In this document: piece after piece, positions 30,288 to 38,691 of the stretch
Numbering within the stretch: the stretch's first letter is position 1
Layout of the letters: the number at the start of each line of letters is the position of its first letter
DNA from: Microbacterium sp. SORGH_AS_0862
GTDB taxonomy: Bacteria > Actinomycetota > Actinomycetes > Actinomycetales > Microbacteriaceae
Assembly: GCF_030818795.1 (NCBI RefSeq)
Contig: NZ_JAUTAY010000001.1
Location: forward strand, 3,286,001 to 3,350,000
Direction of reading: 5' to 3'
DNA: 64,000 nucleotides
The notes under the pieces: model-generated
Database searches by the model: none
Seen by the model: only the letters and a program-made list of their open reading frames with translations
What the model was told of the DNA's origin: nothing
Position numbers and translations under genes: made by a program

Positions 30288-31886
30288 GTGCTCGCCGTGC
30301 ATGACCTCGAGATCCGCGTCGGCGCGCGCGTTCTCATGTCCGAGGTCGCCTTCCGCGTCTCCCGAGGCGACAAGATCGGCCTGGTCGGACGCAACGGTGC
30401 GGGCAAGACGACGCTCACGAAGGTCCTCGCCGGCGACCTGCTGCCTTCGGCAGGCGAGGTGCAGCGCGGGGGAGAGCTCGGTTACCTGCCCCAGGACCCC
30501 CGTTCCGGCGACCCGGAGATGCTGGCACGTACGCGCATCCTGGACGCGCGCGGGCTGGGAACGCTCGCGCTCGGCATGCAGGAGGCATCGCTCGCGATGG
30601 CGGACGACGATCCCGATGTCGCTGCGAAGGCCATGCGTCGCTATGGCACCCTCACGGAGCGCTTCGAATCGCTCGGCGGCTACGCGGCAGAGGCGGAGGC
30701 GGCCTCGATCGCTCACAACCTGTCCCTGCCCGATCGCATCCTCGATCAGCCGTTGAAGACGCTCTCCGGCGGCCAACGCCGGCGCATCGAGCTGGCCCGC
30801 ATCCTGTTCTCGGACGCGGACACGATGATCCTCGACGAGCCGACCAACCACCTCGACGCCGACAGCGTCGTCTGGCTCCGCGAGTTCCTGAAGAACTACA
30901 AGGGCGGGCTCATCGTCATCAGTCACGATGTCGAGCTGGTGGGCGAAACAGTCAACCGCGTGTTCTACCTCGACGCCAACCGCCAGGTCATCGACATCTA
31001 CAACATGAACTGGAAGAACTACCAGCGTCAGCGGGTGGCCGACGAGGAACGCCGCAAGAAGGAGCGCGTCAACGTCGAGAAGAAGGCGACCGCCCTGCAA
31101 CTGCAGGCGGCGCGATTCGGTGCCAAGGCGTCGAAGGCCGCGGCCGCGCACCAGATGGTCGCGCGCGCGGAGAAGATGCTCTCCGGTCTCGACGAGGTGC
31201 GTCAGGAGGATCGCGTCGCGAAGCTCCGCTTCCCGAAGCCCGCCCCTTGCGGAAAGACGCCGCTGATGGCGCGTGGTCTGTCGAAGTCGTACGGCTCGCT
31301 GGAGATCTTCGCCGATGTGGACCTGGCGATCGATCGCGGCTCGAAGGTCGTCGTGCTGGGCCTCAACGGCGCCGGGAAGACGACACTGCTCCGGATGCTC
31401 GCGGGAGTCGACGCTCCCGACACCGGAACCATCGAGCCCGGGCACGGCCTGAAGATCGGCTACTACGCCCAGGAGCACGAGAACCTCGACGTGTCGCGGT
31501 CGGTCCTGGAGAACATGATGTCGGCGGCGCCGGACATCACGGCGACGGAGGCCCGCAAGGTGCTGGGTTCGTTCCTGTTCACCGGTGACGACGTCCTCAA
31601 GCCTGCCGGGGTGCTCTCGGGCGGTGAGAAGACGCGACTGTCGCTGGCGACCCTGGTCGTCTCCAGCGCGAACATGCTGCTCCTCGACGAGCCGACGAAC
31701 AACCTCGATCCGGCCTCGCGCGAGGAGATCCTCGGTGCGCTCGCGCACTACGAGGGCGCTGTGGTGCTCGTCTCGCATGACGCGGGAGCCGTGGAGGCGC
31801 TCAACCCGGAGCGCGTCCTCATCCTGCCCGACGGGGTCGAGGACATCTGGGGTCGCGACTACGTCGACCTGATCACGCTCGCCTGA
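30288..31886 (+). CDS. ABC-F family ATPase (ribosome-associated type)
   Basis: A soluble 532-residue protein with two ABC domains and no membrane segment. The first domain has GRNGAGKTT and LSGGQRRRIELARIL; the second has GLNGAGKTT and LSGGEKTRLSLATLV; the linker between them is charged and helical (RQRVADEERRKKERVNVEKKA), as expected for ABC-F proteins that act in the ribosomal E site. Some relatives give antibiotic resistance, others are translation factors; sequence alone does not decide. GTG 30288 gives the usual N-terminus (LAVHDLEIRVGARVLM), but ATG 30237, just after a -10 hexamer, is a real alternative. Confidence 0.9.
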   Translation: MLAVHDLEIRVGARVLMSEVAFRVSRGDKIGLVGRNGAGKTTLTKVLAGDLLPSAGEVQRGGELGYLPQDPRSGDPEMLARTRILDARGLGTLALGMQEASLAMADDDPDVAAKAMRRYGTLTERFESLGGYAAEAEAASIAHNLSLPDRILDQPLKTLSGGQRRRIELARILFSDADTMILDEPTNHLDADSVVWLREFLKNYKGGLIVISHDVELVGETVNRVFYLDANRQVIDIYNMNWKNYQRQRVADEERRKKERVNVEKKATALQLQAARFGAKASKAAAAHQMVARAEKMLSGLDEVRQEDRVAKLRFPKPAPCGKTPLMARGLSKSYGSLEIFADVDLAIDRGSKVVVLGLNGAGKTTLLRMLAGVDAPDTGTIEPGHGLKIGYYAQEHENLDVSRSVLENMMSAAPDITATEARKVLGSFLFTGDDVLKPAGVLSGGEKTRLSLATLVVSSANMLLLDEPTNNLDPASREEILGALAHYEGAVVLVSHDAGAVEALNPERVLILPDGVEDIWGRDYVDLITLA

Positions 31887-31890
31887 TCGC

Positions 31891-32733
31891 TCACGCGTCG
31901 GCGCGGTCGAGGATCGCGTCCTCCTGCTCGGCGTCTCTATCCACGCGCTTGCGGGGCCGAACGGCACGAGTCGCGGCCGGCTGATCGTCGTCCTTCTCGT
32001 CTTCGACGCGTTTGCGACGTTCGGTGCGAATGATGTAACCGATGAAGACGAATCCCATCACGGCGAACAGGATCCACTGGATCGCGTACGACAGATGGGG
32101 TCCAGGATCCTCCGACGGCGCCGCCAGCGCGTACGGCATGTCCGAGACCGGAGGGTCCTCGCTCACGAGCACCCCGTAGGCGGAGGTCAGGGTCGCCGAA
32201 CCGGTGGTCTCCGCGACGAGCGGCAGGTTGATCGTCGGTACCTGCCCTGCCGGTGCCGTGCGTCCGGAGTTCGGGAGGGCCTCCGGGGCGCGAAGCCGCA
32301 CGACGACGCTGACCGTTCCCGACGGCGGTGCGGGGATGAGGGCGGGTCCGTCGCCGCTCTCCGCCGGCGGGATCCATCCGCGGTCGACGATGAGCACGCG
32401 TCCATCGGATGCGCGCAGGGGTGTCAGGACCTCGAAGGCGCTCGTGCCGCCGTGCGGGCGATTGCGCACCACCACCTGCTGCTCCGGGACGTACTCGCCC
32501 GTGACGACCACGGGATGCCACTCCGATTCGGGATCGAGCTGATCGCCGGGCAGGAGCTCGTCCAGGGGGACCGCGGCCGCGTCGTAGTTCCGCTCCACGA
32601 GGGCCAACTGTGCGGCTCGTTCATCGTTGCGCGCGAACTGCCAGTTGGAGAGGAAGACGCAGGCGATCGCGAACGCGATGGCGACGCCGACGTAGGCGGC
32701 CCACCGCAGCGCCGTGTCACGACGCATGCTCAC
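31891..32733 (-). CDS. SURF1-family cytochrome oxidase assembly protein
   Basis: SURF1 proteins help assemble the haem a3-copper centre of cytochrome c oxidase. The 280-residue product has the family layout: an N-terminal transmembrane helix (about 10-30, WAAYVGVAIAFAIACVFLSNWQF), an extracytoplasmic domain with VVVRNRPHGGTSAFEVLTPL and VDRGWIPP, and a second helix near 213-232 (YAIQWILFAVMGFVFIGYII), then a charged tail. GTG 32733 overlaps the small upstream gene's stop. Fits with ctaA and ctaB elsewhere in the window. Confidence 0.92.
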   Translation of the reverse strand: MSMRRDTALRWAAYVGVAIAFAIACVFLSNWQFARNDERAAQLALVERNYDAAAVPLDELLPGDQLDPESEWHPVVVTGEYVPEQQVVVRNRPHGGTSAFEVLTPLRASDGRVLIVDRGWIPPAESGDGPALIPAPPSGTVSVVVRLRAPEALPNSGRTAPAGQVPTINLPLVAETTGSATLTSAYGVLVSEDPPVSDMPYALAAPSEDPGPHLSYAIQWILFAVMGFVFIGYIIRTERRKRVEDEKDDDQPAATRAVRPRKRVDRDAEQEDAILDRADA

Positions 32734-32936
32734 GATGTGCCCTGTTTCACGAAAGGCTCGACGGAGACCGGGAAGGAACGGGTCGCGAGGAAGTCCCGGA
32801 GATACGCCACATGCGCATCGCAGGCCAACCAGATCTTTCGCCGTTCGGCGTCATGTATTCGCGGATTGCGCCACAGCACGCGCCAGTGAGCGCCGTCGCG
32901 ACATCCCGCGCGCGAACAGATGGCCGCGTCGCTCAT
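32730..32936 (-). CDS. Small Cys/His-rich protein, unknown function
   Basis: A 68-residue protein with Cys7, Cys12 and a CDAH motif (CSRAGC ... WRNPRIHDAERRKIWLACDAHVAYLRDFL), which could bind a metal ion. I recall similar short proteins in other actinobacteria but know no function. It overlaps DUF3099 upstream (ATGA) and SURF1 downstream (GTGA), so it is translated as the middle of a three-gene operon. A role in oxidase assembly is only a guess from position. Confidence 0.8.
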   Translation of the reverse strand: MSDAAICSRAGCRDGAHWRVLWRNPRIHDAERRKIWLACDAHVAYLRDFLATRSFPVSVEPFVKQGTS

Positions 32937-33286
32937 GCGTCGTGCGGGTTCGGTGGTGTCTCAGAGATGGTGATCACCTGGCTGGGGGGAGTGGGAGACG
33001 GCTTCTCGCCTCGCTGCTCGAGAGCGGGCAGCGTGACCGTCTCGGCGGGCGCGGCGCGGGACTCCTGGCCCACGTTCGCGACGACGACGGCGATGTAGGG
33101 AAGGAACACCGCTCCCGCCGCGAACAGCCACGTGTACCAGCCGTAGGGGGTGACGAGGATCATCGCGACGAAGCAGGCCACCCGCACGCCCATCATGATG
33201 ACGTACTTGAGCATGCGAGCGCTCGACTCCTCACGCGGCGCGTGGGGGAGCGAGGTCGCCGACTGTGGTGGGGAGGGCTGCTTCAC
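32933..33286 (-). CDS. DUF3099 membrane protein
   Basis: A 117-residue protein with two closely spaced hydrophobic segments (about 26-45 and 50-68; YVIMMGVRVACFVAMILV and WYTWLFAAGAVFLPYIAVVVAN) and disordered, proline-rich ends. This matches the actinobacterial DUF3099 pattern. The GTG at 33286 follows a GGAAG site; the open frame extends a few codons further up without a ribosome site. First gene of the DUF3099-small protein-SURF1 operon. Confidence 0.8.
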   Translation of the reverse strand: MKQPSPPQSATSLPHAPREESSARMLKYVIMMGVRVACFVAMILVTPYGWYTWLFAAGAVFLPYIAVVVANVGQESRAAPAETVTLPALEQRGEKPSPTPPSQVITISETPPNPHDA

Positions 33287-33328
33287 GGTGCTTCCAGAGT
33301 ACGCCGGAGGCACCGCTCGCGGGGTCGG

Positions 33329-33949
33329 TCAGGAAGAGTAGCTGTAGTCGTAGTAGGCGCCGTTCGAGAGGTTCACGACCCAGATGATCCAGAGGACGAA
33401 GAGCACCGTGATGATCGCGTAGAGCGCCAGGCCCGCGTAACCGGCGATCGTGCCGGCCAGCCCCAGCCCGCGACCGCCCTCTCCGCGATCGCGGATCTGC
33501 TTGAGCGAGATGTGCCCGGTGATGATGCCGACGATGGAACCGATGAACGGGATGAGAACGACCCCGACGATCGAGGAGACCAGCGACACCACGGCGAGGC
33601 TGTTCGTCTTGGGGCCCGCCGGATACGGCGTGTACACGGGCGGTGCGCCGTAGCCCGGTGCTCCCTGGTAGGACGGAGGGTACGCGGGGGCAGCGGGCGG
33701 AACGCTGTACGCCGGGTAGGCCGCAGGGGCCGCTGGCGTCGCGCTGTATCCCGGGTAGCCGGCGGGCGGCGCGGGAGACGGGGCCGGCGACGACGGTGCG
33801 GGGTAGGACGGCGGTGCGTACGCCGGCGCGGGGTAGTCGGGTGAGGCCGGGGCCGCCGCGGCGGGCTCCGCGGGCCGGGGCTGAGCGTCGGGGGTGGTGC
33901 CCTCTCCCGCTGATGTGGGTGCGGGGAGGTCGTTGTTCTGATCGCTCAT
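33329..33949 (-). CDS. DUF4190-domain membrane protein with Pro/Ala/Tyr-rich N-terminus
   Basis: The 206-residue protein starts with about 115 residues of low complexity (repeated PAP, PAY, PSY, YPAY units) and ends with two transmembrane helices of the DUF4190 type (TNSLAVVSLVSSIVGVVLIPFIGSIVGIITGHISLKQI, then LGLAGTIAGYAGLALYAIITVLFVLWIIWVV). The terminal YYDYSYSS tail is tyrosine-rich. Function unknown; similar proteins are common in actinobacteria. ATG 33949 has an AAGG site; the longer open frame upstream is rejected. Confidence 0.85.
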   Translation of the reverse strand: MSDQNNDLPAPTSAGEGTTPDAQPRPAEPAAAAPASPDYPAPAYAPPSYPAPSSPAPSPAPPAGYPGYSATPAAPAAYPAYSVPPAAPAYPPSYQGAPGYGAPPVYTPYPAGPKTNSLAVVSLVSSIVGVVLIPFIGSIVGIITGHISLKQIRDRGEGGRGLGLAGTIAGYAGLALYAIITVLFVLWIIWVVNLSNGAYYDYSYSS

Positions 33950-34018
33950 CTGGATGCCTTTCCGTCTGTGAGGGAAGCCTTCCAGTGACCGCCGGGCGGT
34001 GTCAAACGAGCCTGTCGA

Positions 34019-34024
34019 TAGGCT
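34019..34024 (+). promoter_or_regulatory. Probable -10 of fabG
   Basis: TAGGCT lies 31 nt before the fabG ATG, giving a leader of about 25 nt that contains the GAGGAGA ribosome site. Confidence 0.45.
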
Positions 34025-34055
34025 GGGGGCTCTGCCCGATCTGACGAGGAGAACC

Positions 34056-34766
34056 ATGTCGAGCGACCGTGTCGTGCTCATCACCGGAGGCAACCGCGGC
34101 ATCGGCCGCGCGATCGCCGAACGCTTCGTGTCCGACGGATACCGCGTCGCGGTGACGGCCCGTTCGGGTGAAGGCCCGGAGGGCACGCTCACGGTGCGCG
34201 CCGACGTGACGGACGCCGCTGCGCTGGACGCCGCCTACACCGAGGTCGAAGAGAAGCTCGGTCCGGTGACCATCCTCGTCGCCAACGCGGGAATCACCCG
34301 AGACATGCTGCTTCTGCGCATGAGCGAGGACGATTTCGACGATGTCATCGACACGAACCTCGGCGGCACGTTCCGTGTGGTCAAGCGCGCCGCCAAGGGA
34401 CTGGTCCGCGCACGATGGGGTCGCGTCATCCTCATCTCCAGTGTCGTCGGCCTCTACGGGTCGGCAGGCCAGATCAACTACGCGAGCTCGAAGAGCGCTC
34501 TCGTCGGCTTCGCCCGGTCGCTGACGCGCGAACTCGGGGCGCGCGGCGTCACGACGAATGTCGTCGCCCCGGGTTTCATCGAGACTGACATGACGGCGGA
34601 GCTGCCCGCCGAGACGCAGGCGGAGTACAAGAAGGCGATTCCCGCCGGTCGCTACGGAACCGCCGCGGAGGTCGCCGCGGTCGTGGCGTGGCTCGCCTCC
34701 GACGACGCCGCCTACATCTCCGGCGCGGTCATCCCGGTCGACGGCGGCCTGGGGATGGGGCACTGA
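34056..34766 (+). CDS. fabG: 3-oxoacyl-ACP reductase (FabG-type short-chain dehydrogenase)
   Basis: A 236-residue short-chain dehydrogenase. Cofactor motif TGGNRGIGRA near residue 10, NAG motif VANAG, catalytic Ser/Tyr/Lys (SSVVGLYGSAGQINYASSKSAL) and PGFIETDM. The MLLLRMSEDDFDDVIDTNLGG segment and overall pattern match the mycobacterial FabG1/MabA group that reduces 3-oxoacyl-ACP with NADPH. No enoyl reductase is adjacent. ATG 34056 follows GAGGAGA. Confidence 0.88.
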   Translation: MSSDRVVLITGGNRGIGRAIAERFVSDGYRVAVTARSGEGPEGTLTVRADVTDAAALDAAYTEVEEKLGPVTILVANAGITRDMLLLRMSEDDFDDVIDTNLGGTFRVVKRAAKGLVRARWGRVILISSVVGLYGSAGQINYASSKSALVGFARSLTRELGARGVTTNVVAPGFIETDMTAELPAETQAEYKKAIPAGRYGTAAEVAAVVAWLASDDAAYISGAVIPVDGGLGMGH

Positions 34767-34769
34767 CCG

Positions 34770-35444
34770 TCAGCGCTCGACCGCTCTCACGATGAGCGCT
34801 CCCAGGCGCTGGGGCTGTGAGAACTGCGGCCAGTGGCCGGAGCCGATCGGCACCACCTCGCGGTCGACGATGGCCTGCCACTCGTCGCGATAGCTCGGCC
34901 ACTGCGCCAGTTGCGCGTCGAGCTCCTCGGCGTCTGTGCTGCCGGAGAGGACCGTGACGGGGATGCCGTGTCGGCGCCGGTCGTGCAGGTGCAGCGGGTC
35001 GGTCGGAACGGATGCCGGGACCGGCACCGCCTCAGCTGCGACGCGCTCGCGCGTGGCGGCATCGAGGTCGGCGATGTCCGGCGCGTCGAACGTGCCCCAG
35101 CCGGGGAAGGGGACCACACCGTCGACGATCGGGAACTCGGAGATGCCGGCGCCGTCGGGGACGGGCACGGTGTCGACGAAGACCACACGCGCGACAGCCT
35201 CCGGGCGTGCGTCCGCGGCGCCCCAGGCGACGTTGCCCCCGCCGCTGTGCCCCACGAGCACGACGGGCTCTCCTGCCTCATCGATCCGGGTGACGACGGC
35301 TGCGACCCAGTCGGCCAGGTGCGCCTCTGCCGACGACGGAAGGGTGAGGGGAACGGCGTCGAAGCCGGCATCGTCGATCGTGGGCACCACGTCGCGCCAT
35401 GATCCGGCATCCAGCCACAGGCCGGGAACGAGGATGAGCTGCAT
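34770..35444 (-). CDS. Alpha/beta hydrolase
   Basis: A 224-residue small alpha/beta-hydrolase. The nucleophile elbow is GHSGGG and the oxyanion-side motif is VPGLWLDAGSW near the start; a late GSGHW supplies the likely catalytic histidine. Resembles esterases of the salicylate-esterase-like group, but the substrate is unknown. Ends 3 nt from the converging fabG end. Leaderless promoter (see 35451-35456). Confidence 0.85.
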   Translation of the reverse strand: MQLILVPGLWLDAGSWRDVVPTIDDAGFDAVPLTLPSSAEAHLADWVAAVVTRIDEAGEPVVLVGHSGGGNVAWGAADARPEAVARVVFVDTVPVPDGAGISEFPIVDGVVPFPGWGTFDAPDIADLDAATRERVAAEAVPVPASVPTDPLHLHDRRRHGIPVTVLSGSTDAEELDAQLAQWPSYRDEWQAIVDREVVPIGSGHWPQFSQPQRLGALIVRAVER

Positions 35445-35450
35445 CCCCGG

Positions 35451-35456
35451 ACTCTA
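35451..35456 (-). promoter_or_regulatory. Leaderless-type -10 of the alpha/beta hydrolase at 34770-35444
   Basis: TAGAGT (minus strand) ends 6 nt before the ATG at 35444. No ribosome site is visible. Confidence 0.55.
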
Positions 35457-35475
35457 CGCCCGGCTCCGGACGCCG

Positions 35476-36120
35476 TCAGGGCAGGAGCGGGATGACTTCG
35501 CGCAGATCCACGGGACCGATGACGAGGTCTGCGGCGGCGCGCACCGCCGGTTTGGCGTTGAACGCGAGACCCAGAGCGGCGGCGCGCATCATCGACAGGT
35601 CGTTGGCACCGTCGCCGATGGCGATCGTGCGGCGCGGATCCACCTCGTATCGAGTCGCCCACTCGCGCAGCTGCGATGCCTTGACCTCGCCGTCGACGAT
35701 CTCTCCCGACACGATGCCCGTGAGTACGCCGGCGTCGACCTCGAGGCGGTTTGCGCGCCAGAGGTCGACGCCGAGGGCCGGCGCGATCTCGTCGAGGATC
35801 TCGTGGAAGCCGCCGGAGACCACTCCGACGATGCCCTCGCGGGCATGCACGGTATCGATCAGCTCGCGCACACCCGGCGTCGGTTGGATGCGCGAACGCA
35901 CGCGTGCGAAGGAGGCCGTGGGCACACCGCGCAGGCGGGCGACACGTGAGCGCAGACTCGTCGCGAAGTCGACGTCCCCCCGCATGGCGGCCTCCGTCGC
36001 CGCCGCGACCTCGGCACCTCGACCGGCCTCGTCCGCGATCAGCTCGATGACCTCGTTGCGGATGAGAGTGGAGTCGGCGTCGAGGACGACGAGGAGACGA
36101 CGAGGGCGGTTCTCACGCAT
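35476..36120 (-). CDS. serB: Phosphoserine phosphatase
   Basis: HAD-family enzyme making the last step of serine synthesis. The 214-residue protein has the nucleophile motif LDADSTLIRNE (Asp14, Asp16), VSGGFHEILD, and GDGANDLSMMRAAALGLAFNAKP, the SerB hallmark. It lacks an N-terminal ACT domain, unlike the longer mycobacterial SerB2. Leaderless promoter upstream. Confidence 0.92.
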   Translation of the reverse strand: MRENRPRRLLVVLDADSTLIRNEVIELIADEAGRGAEVAAATEAAMRGDVDFATSLRSRVARLRGVPTASFARVRSRIQPTPGVRELIDTVHAREGIVGVVSGGFHEILDEIAPALGVDLWRANRLEVDAGVLTGIVSGEIVDGEVKASQLREWATRYEVDPRRTIAIGDGANDLSMMRAAALGLAFNAKPAVRAAADLVIGPVDLREVIPLLP

Positions 36121-36126
36121 CCGTCC

Positions 36127-36132
36127 ACGCTA
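36127..36132 (-). promoter_or_regulatory. Leaderless-type -10 of serB
   Basis: TAGCGT (minus strand) ends 6 nt before the serB ATG at 36120. Confidence 0.55.
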
Positions 36133-36171
36133 GCGCCCGCGGCGCGGCGCGCTTGACAGGCTCCGCTGCTG

Positions 36172-37413
36172 TTACGGCTCGACGCGGACGTTCTTGCCGA
36201 CGACGGTGATCCCCGAGTCCGTGACCGTGAATCCCCGTGCCAGGTCGCGTTCGCGATCCACGCCCACGGTCGCGCCGTCGGCAAGGACGACGTTCTTGTC
36301 GAGGATCGCGCGATGGATGCGCGCGCCTGCCCCCACGCGGACGCGGTCGAAGAGGACCGAGTCGGTGATGGTCGACCCGCCGCCGGCCAATGTCCAGGGG
36401 CCCACGACGCTGCGCTCCAGGTGCGTTCCCGACAGGACGGATCCCAGCGAGACGACGGAGTCGATGGCGTTTCCGATGCGCCCCACCGCATCCCGCACGA
36501 ACTTCGCGGGCGGCGAGTTCACCAGCTGGGAGTGGATCGGCCACTGCGTGTTGTACAGGTTGAAGATCGGCAGCGTGGAGATCAGATCGAGGTGCGCGTC
36601 GTAGAACGAGTCGATCGTGCCGACATCGCGCCAGTACGCGCGGTCTCGGTCGGTGGAGCCGGGCACCTCGTTGCGGATGAAGTCGTAGACTCCGGCCTCG
36701 CCCCGGTCGACGAAGTACGGCACGATGTCGCCGCCCATGTCGTGATTCGACGTGGGGAGCTCGCCGTCGGCTTCGACGGCCTCGATGAGCGCGTCGGTGT
36801 TGAAGATGTAGTTGCCCATCGAGGCCAGCACCTCATGCGGGCTGTCGACGAGCCCTGCGGGATTCTGGGGCTTCTCGAGGAACTCGCGGATGCGGGTCGG
36901 GTCGTCCGGCTCGACGTCGATGACGCCGAACTGATTGGCCAGCCCGATCGGCTGGCGGATGCCGGCGACCGTCGCGCGTGCTCCGGACGAGATGTGCGCG
37001 TCCAGCATCTGCTGGAAGTCCATCCGGTACACGTGGTCGGCGCCGACCACGACGACGATGTCGGGCTGTTCGTCGTTGATGAGGTTCAGGCTCTGCAGGA
37101 TCGCGTCGGCCGAGCCGGAGAACCACCGCTTGCCGAGGCGCTGCTGGGCCGGCACCGACGTCACGTAGGAGTCGAGCAGTGCCGACATGCGCCAGGTCTG
37201 GGAGACGTGGCGATCGAGGCTGTGCGACTTGTACTGCGTGAGCACGACGATCTGTCGCAGTCCCGAGTTGATGAGATTCGAGATGGCGAAGTCGATGAGT
37301 CGGTACTGTCCGCCGAACGGCACCGCCGGCTTAGCCCGGTCGGCCGTCAACGGCATGAGTCGCTTACCTTCGCCACCCGCGAGGATGATTCCGAAGACCT
37401 TGGGTGCCGGCAT
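36172..37413 (-). CDS. glgC: Glucose-1-phosphate adenylyltransferase
   Basis: Makes ADP-glucose, the donor for bacterial glycogen. The 413-residue protein has the nucleotidyltransferase motif [14 protein letters not shown] (about 10-22), the substrate loop [20 protein letters not shown], and a C-terminal left-handed beta-helix of hexapeptide-like repeats. Divergent from glgA across only 46 bp, both with leaderless-type promoters. Confidence 0.96.
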   Translation of the reverse strand: MPAPKVFGIILAGGEGKRLMPLTADRAKPAVPFGGQYRLIDFAISNLINSGLRQIVVLTQYKSHSLDRHVSQTWRMSALLDSYVTSVPAQQRLGKRWFSGSADAILQSLNLINDEQPDIVVVVGADHVYRMDFQQMLDAHISSGARATVAGIRQPIGLANQFGVIDVEPDDPTRIREFLEKPQNPAGLVDSPHEVLASMGNYIFNTDALIEAVEADGELPTSNHDMGGDIVPYFVDRGEAGVYDFIRNEVPGSTDRDRAYWRDVGTIDSFYDAHLDLISTLPIFNLYNTQWPIHSQLVNSPPAKFVRDAVGRIGNAIDSVVSLGSVLSGTHLERSVVGPWTLAGGGSTITDSVLFDRVRVGAGARIHRAILDKNVVLADGATVGVDRERDLARGFTVTDSGITVVGKNVRVEP

Positions 37414-37419
37414 GGCACC

Positions 37420-37425
37420 AGACTA
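37420..37425 (-). promoter_or_regulatory. Leaderless-type -10 of glgC
   Basis: TAGTCT (minus strand) ends 6 nt before the glgC ATG at 37413, inside the 46-bp glgC-glgA gap. Confidence 0.55.
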
Positions 37426-37446
37426 TGCCGCACGCACCCCCTGTAC

Positions 37447-37452
37447 TAGCGT
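37447..37452 (+). promoter_or_regulatory. Leaderless-type -10 of glgA
   Basis: TAGCGT ends 7 nt before the glgA ATG at 37460. Its -35 region would overlap the glgC -10, so the two promoters may compete. Confidence 0.5.
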
Positions 37453-37459
37453 CCATGAC

Positions 37460-38650
37460 ATGCGCGTCGACATCGTTTCCAAGGAATATCCGCCCGAGAT
37501 CTACGGCGGGGCCGGAGTCCATGTCGCCGAGCTCGTCCGCGCCCTTCGGGAGCGCATCGAGGTGCAGGTGCGCGCCTTCGGAGAACCGCGCGAAGAGGCG
37601 GACACGACGTCGTATGCCACACCGGCGGAACTTGCGCACGCGAACCCCGCGGTGAAGACGCTGGGAACCGATCTGGAGATCGTCGGCGACGTCGCCGGCG
37701 CCGACATCGTGCACAGCCACACCTGGTACGCGAACTTCGCGAGTCACCTCGCGTCGCTGCTGCACGGGATCCCGCACGTCGTCACTGCGCACTCGCTCGA
37801 GCCGCTGCGGCCGTGGAAGGCCGAACAGCTCGGGGGCGGTTACGCGGTGTCGAGTTGGGTCGAACGCACGGCCTACGAGTCCGCAGCGGCGATCGTCGCG
37901 GTCAGCGAGGGGATGCGGGCCGACATCCTGCGCGCGTACCCGCAGGTGGACCCCGAGCGTGTGCGCGTCATCTACAACGGCATCGACGCCGAAGCCTGGC
38001 AGCCGACCCGCGACGAGGATCTCCTCCGCACTCTCGGCATCGATCCGACGAGGCCGTCCGTGGTCTTCGTCGGGCGCATCACGCGGCAGAAGGGCCTGCC
38101 CTACCTGCTCCGCGCGGCAAGGCTGCTGTCCGCGGATGTGCAGCTGGTGCTCTGTGCGGGAGCCCCCGACACGCCCGAGATCATGGCGGAGGTCGAAGCT
38201 CTGGTGCGCGAGCTGCAGGAGACGCGTGACGGCGTCATCTGGATCGATCGGCACCTTCCCCGCGCCGAGCTGTCCGCCATCCTGACGGCCGCGACCACCT
38301 TCGTCTGTCCGTCGATCTACGAGCCGCTCGGCATCGTGAACCTGGAAGCGATGGCATGCGGTGCGGCCGTCGTCGGAACCGCCACCGGTGGCATCCCCGA
38401 GGTCGTGGTCGACGGTGAGACGGGGCGCCTCGTGCCGATCGAGCAGGTCCAGGACGGGACGGGGACGCCGCTCGATCCCGACCGCTTCGTCGAAGATCTC
38501 GCCCGAGTGCTCACCGAGGTCGTCTCCGACCCCGAGCAGGCCGCGCGTTATGGCGCCGCCGGCCGCCGCCGCGCGGTCGAGGAGTTCAGCTGGAAGCGCA
38601 TCGCCGCCCAGACCGAGCAGCTCTATCGCGAGGTGCTCCAGGCGCGCTGA
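37460..38650 (+). CDS. glgA: GT4-type glycogen synthase / maltose-1-phosphate synthase (GlgA/GlgM)
   Basis: A 396-residue GT-B glycosyltransferase of family GT4, with the N-terminal loop SKEYPPEIYGGAGVHVAEL, VGRITRQKGLPYLL and the donor-site EX7E motif (EPLGIVNLEA). Classical GlgA is GT5 and longer. In Mycobacterium tuberculosis the GT4 enzyme next to glgC (Rv1212c, GlgM) makes alpha-maltose 1-phosphate from ADP-glucose and glucose 1-phosphate for the GlgE pathway. The same arrangement here favours the GlgM activity, by inference. ATG 37460 sits right after a -10 hexamer. Confidence 0.9.
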   Translation: MRVDIVSKEYPPEIYGGAGVHVAELVRALRERIEVQVRAFGEPREEADTTSYATPAELAHANPAVKTLGTDLEIVGDVAGADIVHSHTWYANFASHLASLLHGIPHVVTAHSLEPLRPWKAEQLGGGYAVSSWVERTAYESAAAIVAVSEGMRADILRAYPQVDPERVRVIYNGIDAEAWQPTRDEDLLRTLGIDPTRPSVVFVGRITRQKGLPYLLRAARLLSADVQLVLCAGAPDTPEIMAEVEALVRELQETRDGVIWIDRHLPRAELSAILTAATTFVCPSIYEPLGIVNLEAMACGAAVVGTATGGIPEVVVDGETGRLVPIEQVQDGTGTPLDPDRFVEDLARVLTEVVSDPEQAARYGAAGRRRAVEEFSWKRIAAQTEQLYREVLQAR

Positions 38651-38678
38651 TCCGGCTCGGCGTGAAGCGTCGTCCCGG

Positions 38679-38684
38679 TAGGCT
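38679..38684 (+). promoter_or_regulatory. Leaderless-type -10 of the orphan ABC ATPase
   Basis: TAGGCT ends 7 nt before the ATG at 38692. No ribosome site is visible. Confidence 0.55.
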
Positions 38685-38691
38685 GGACGGC

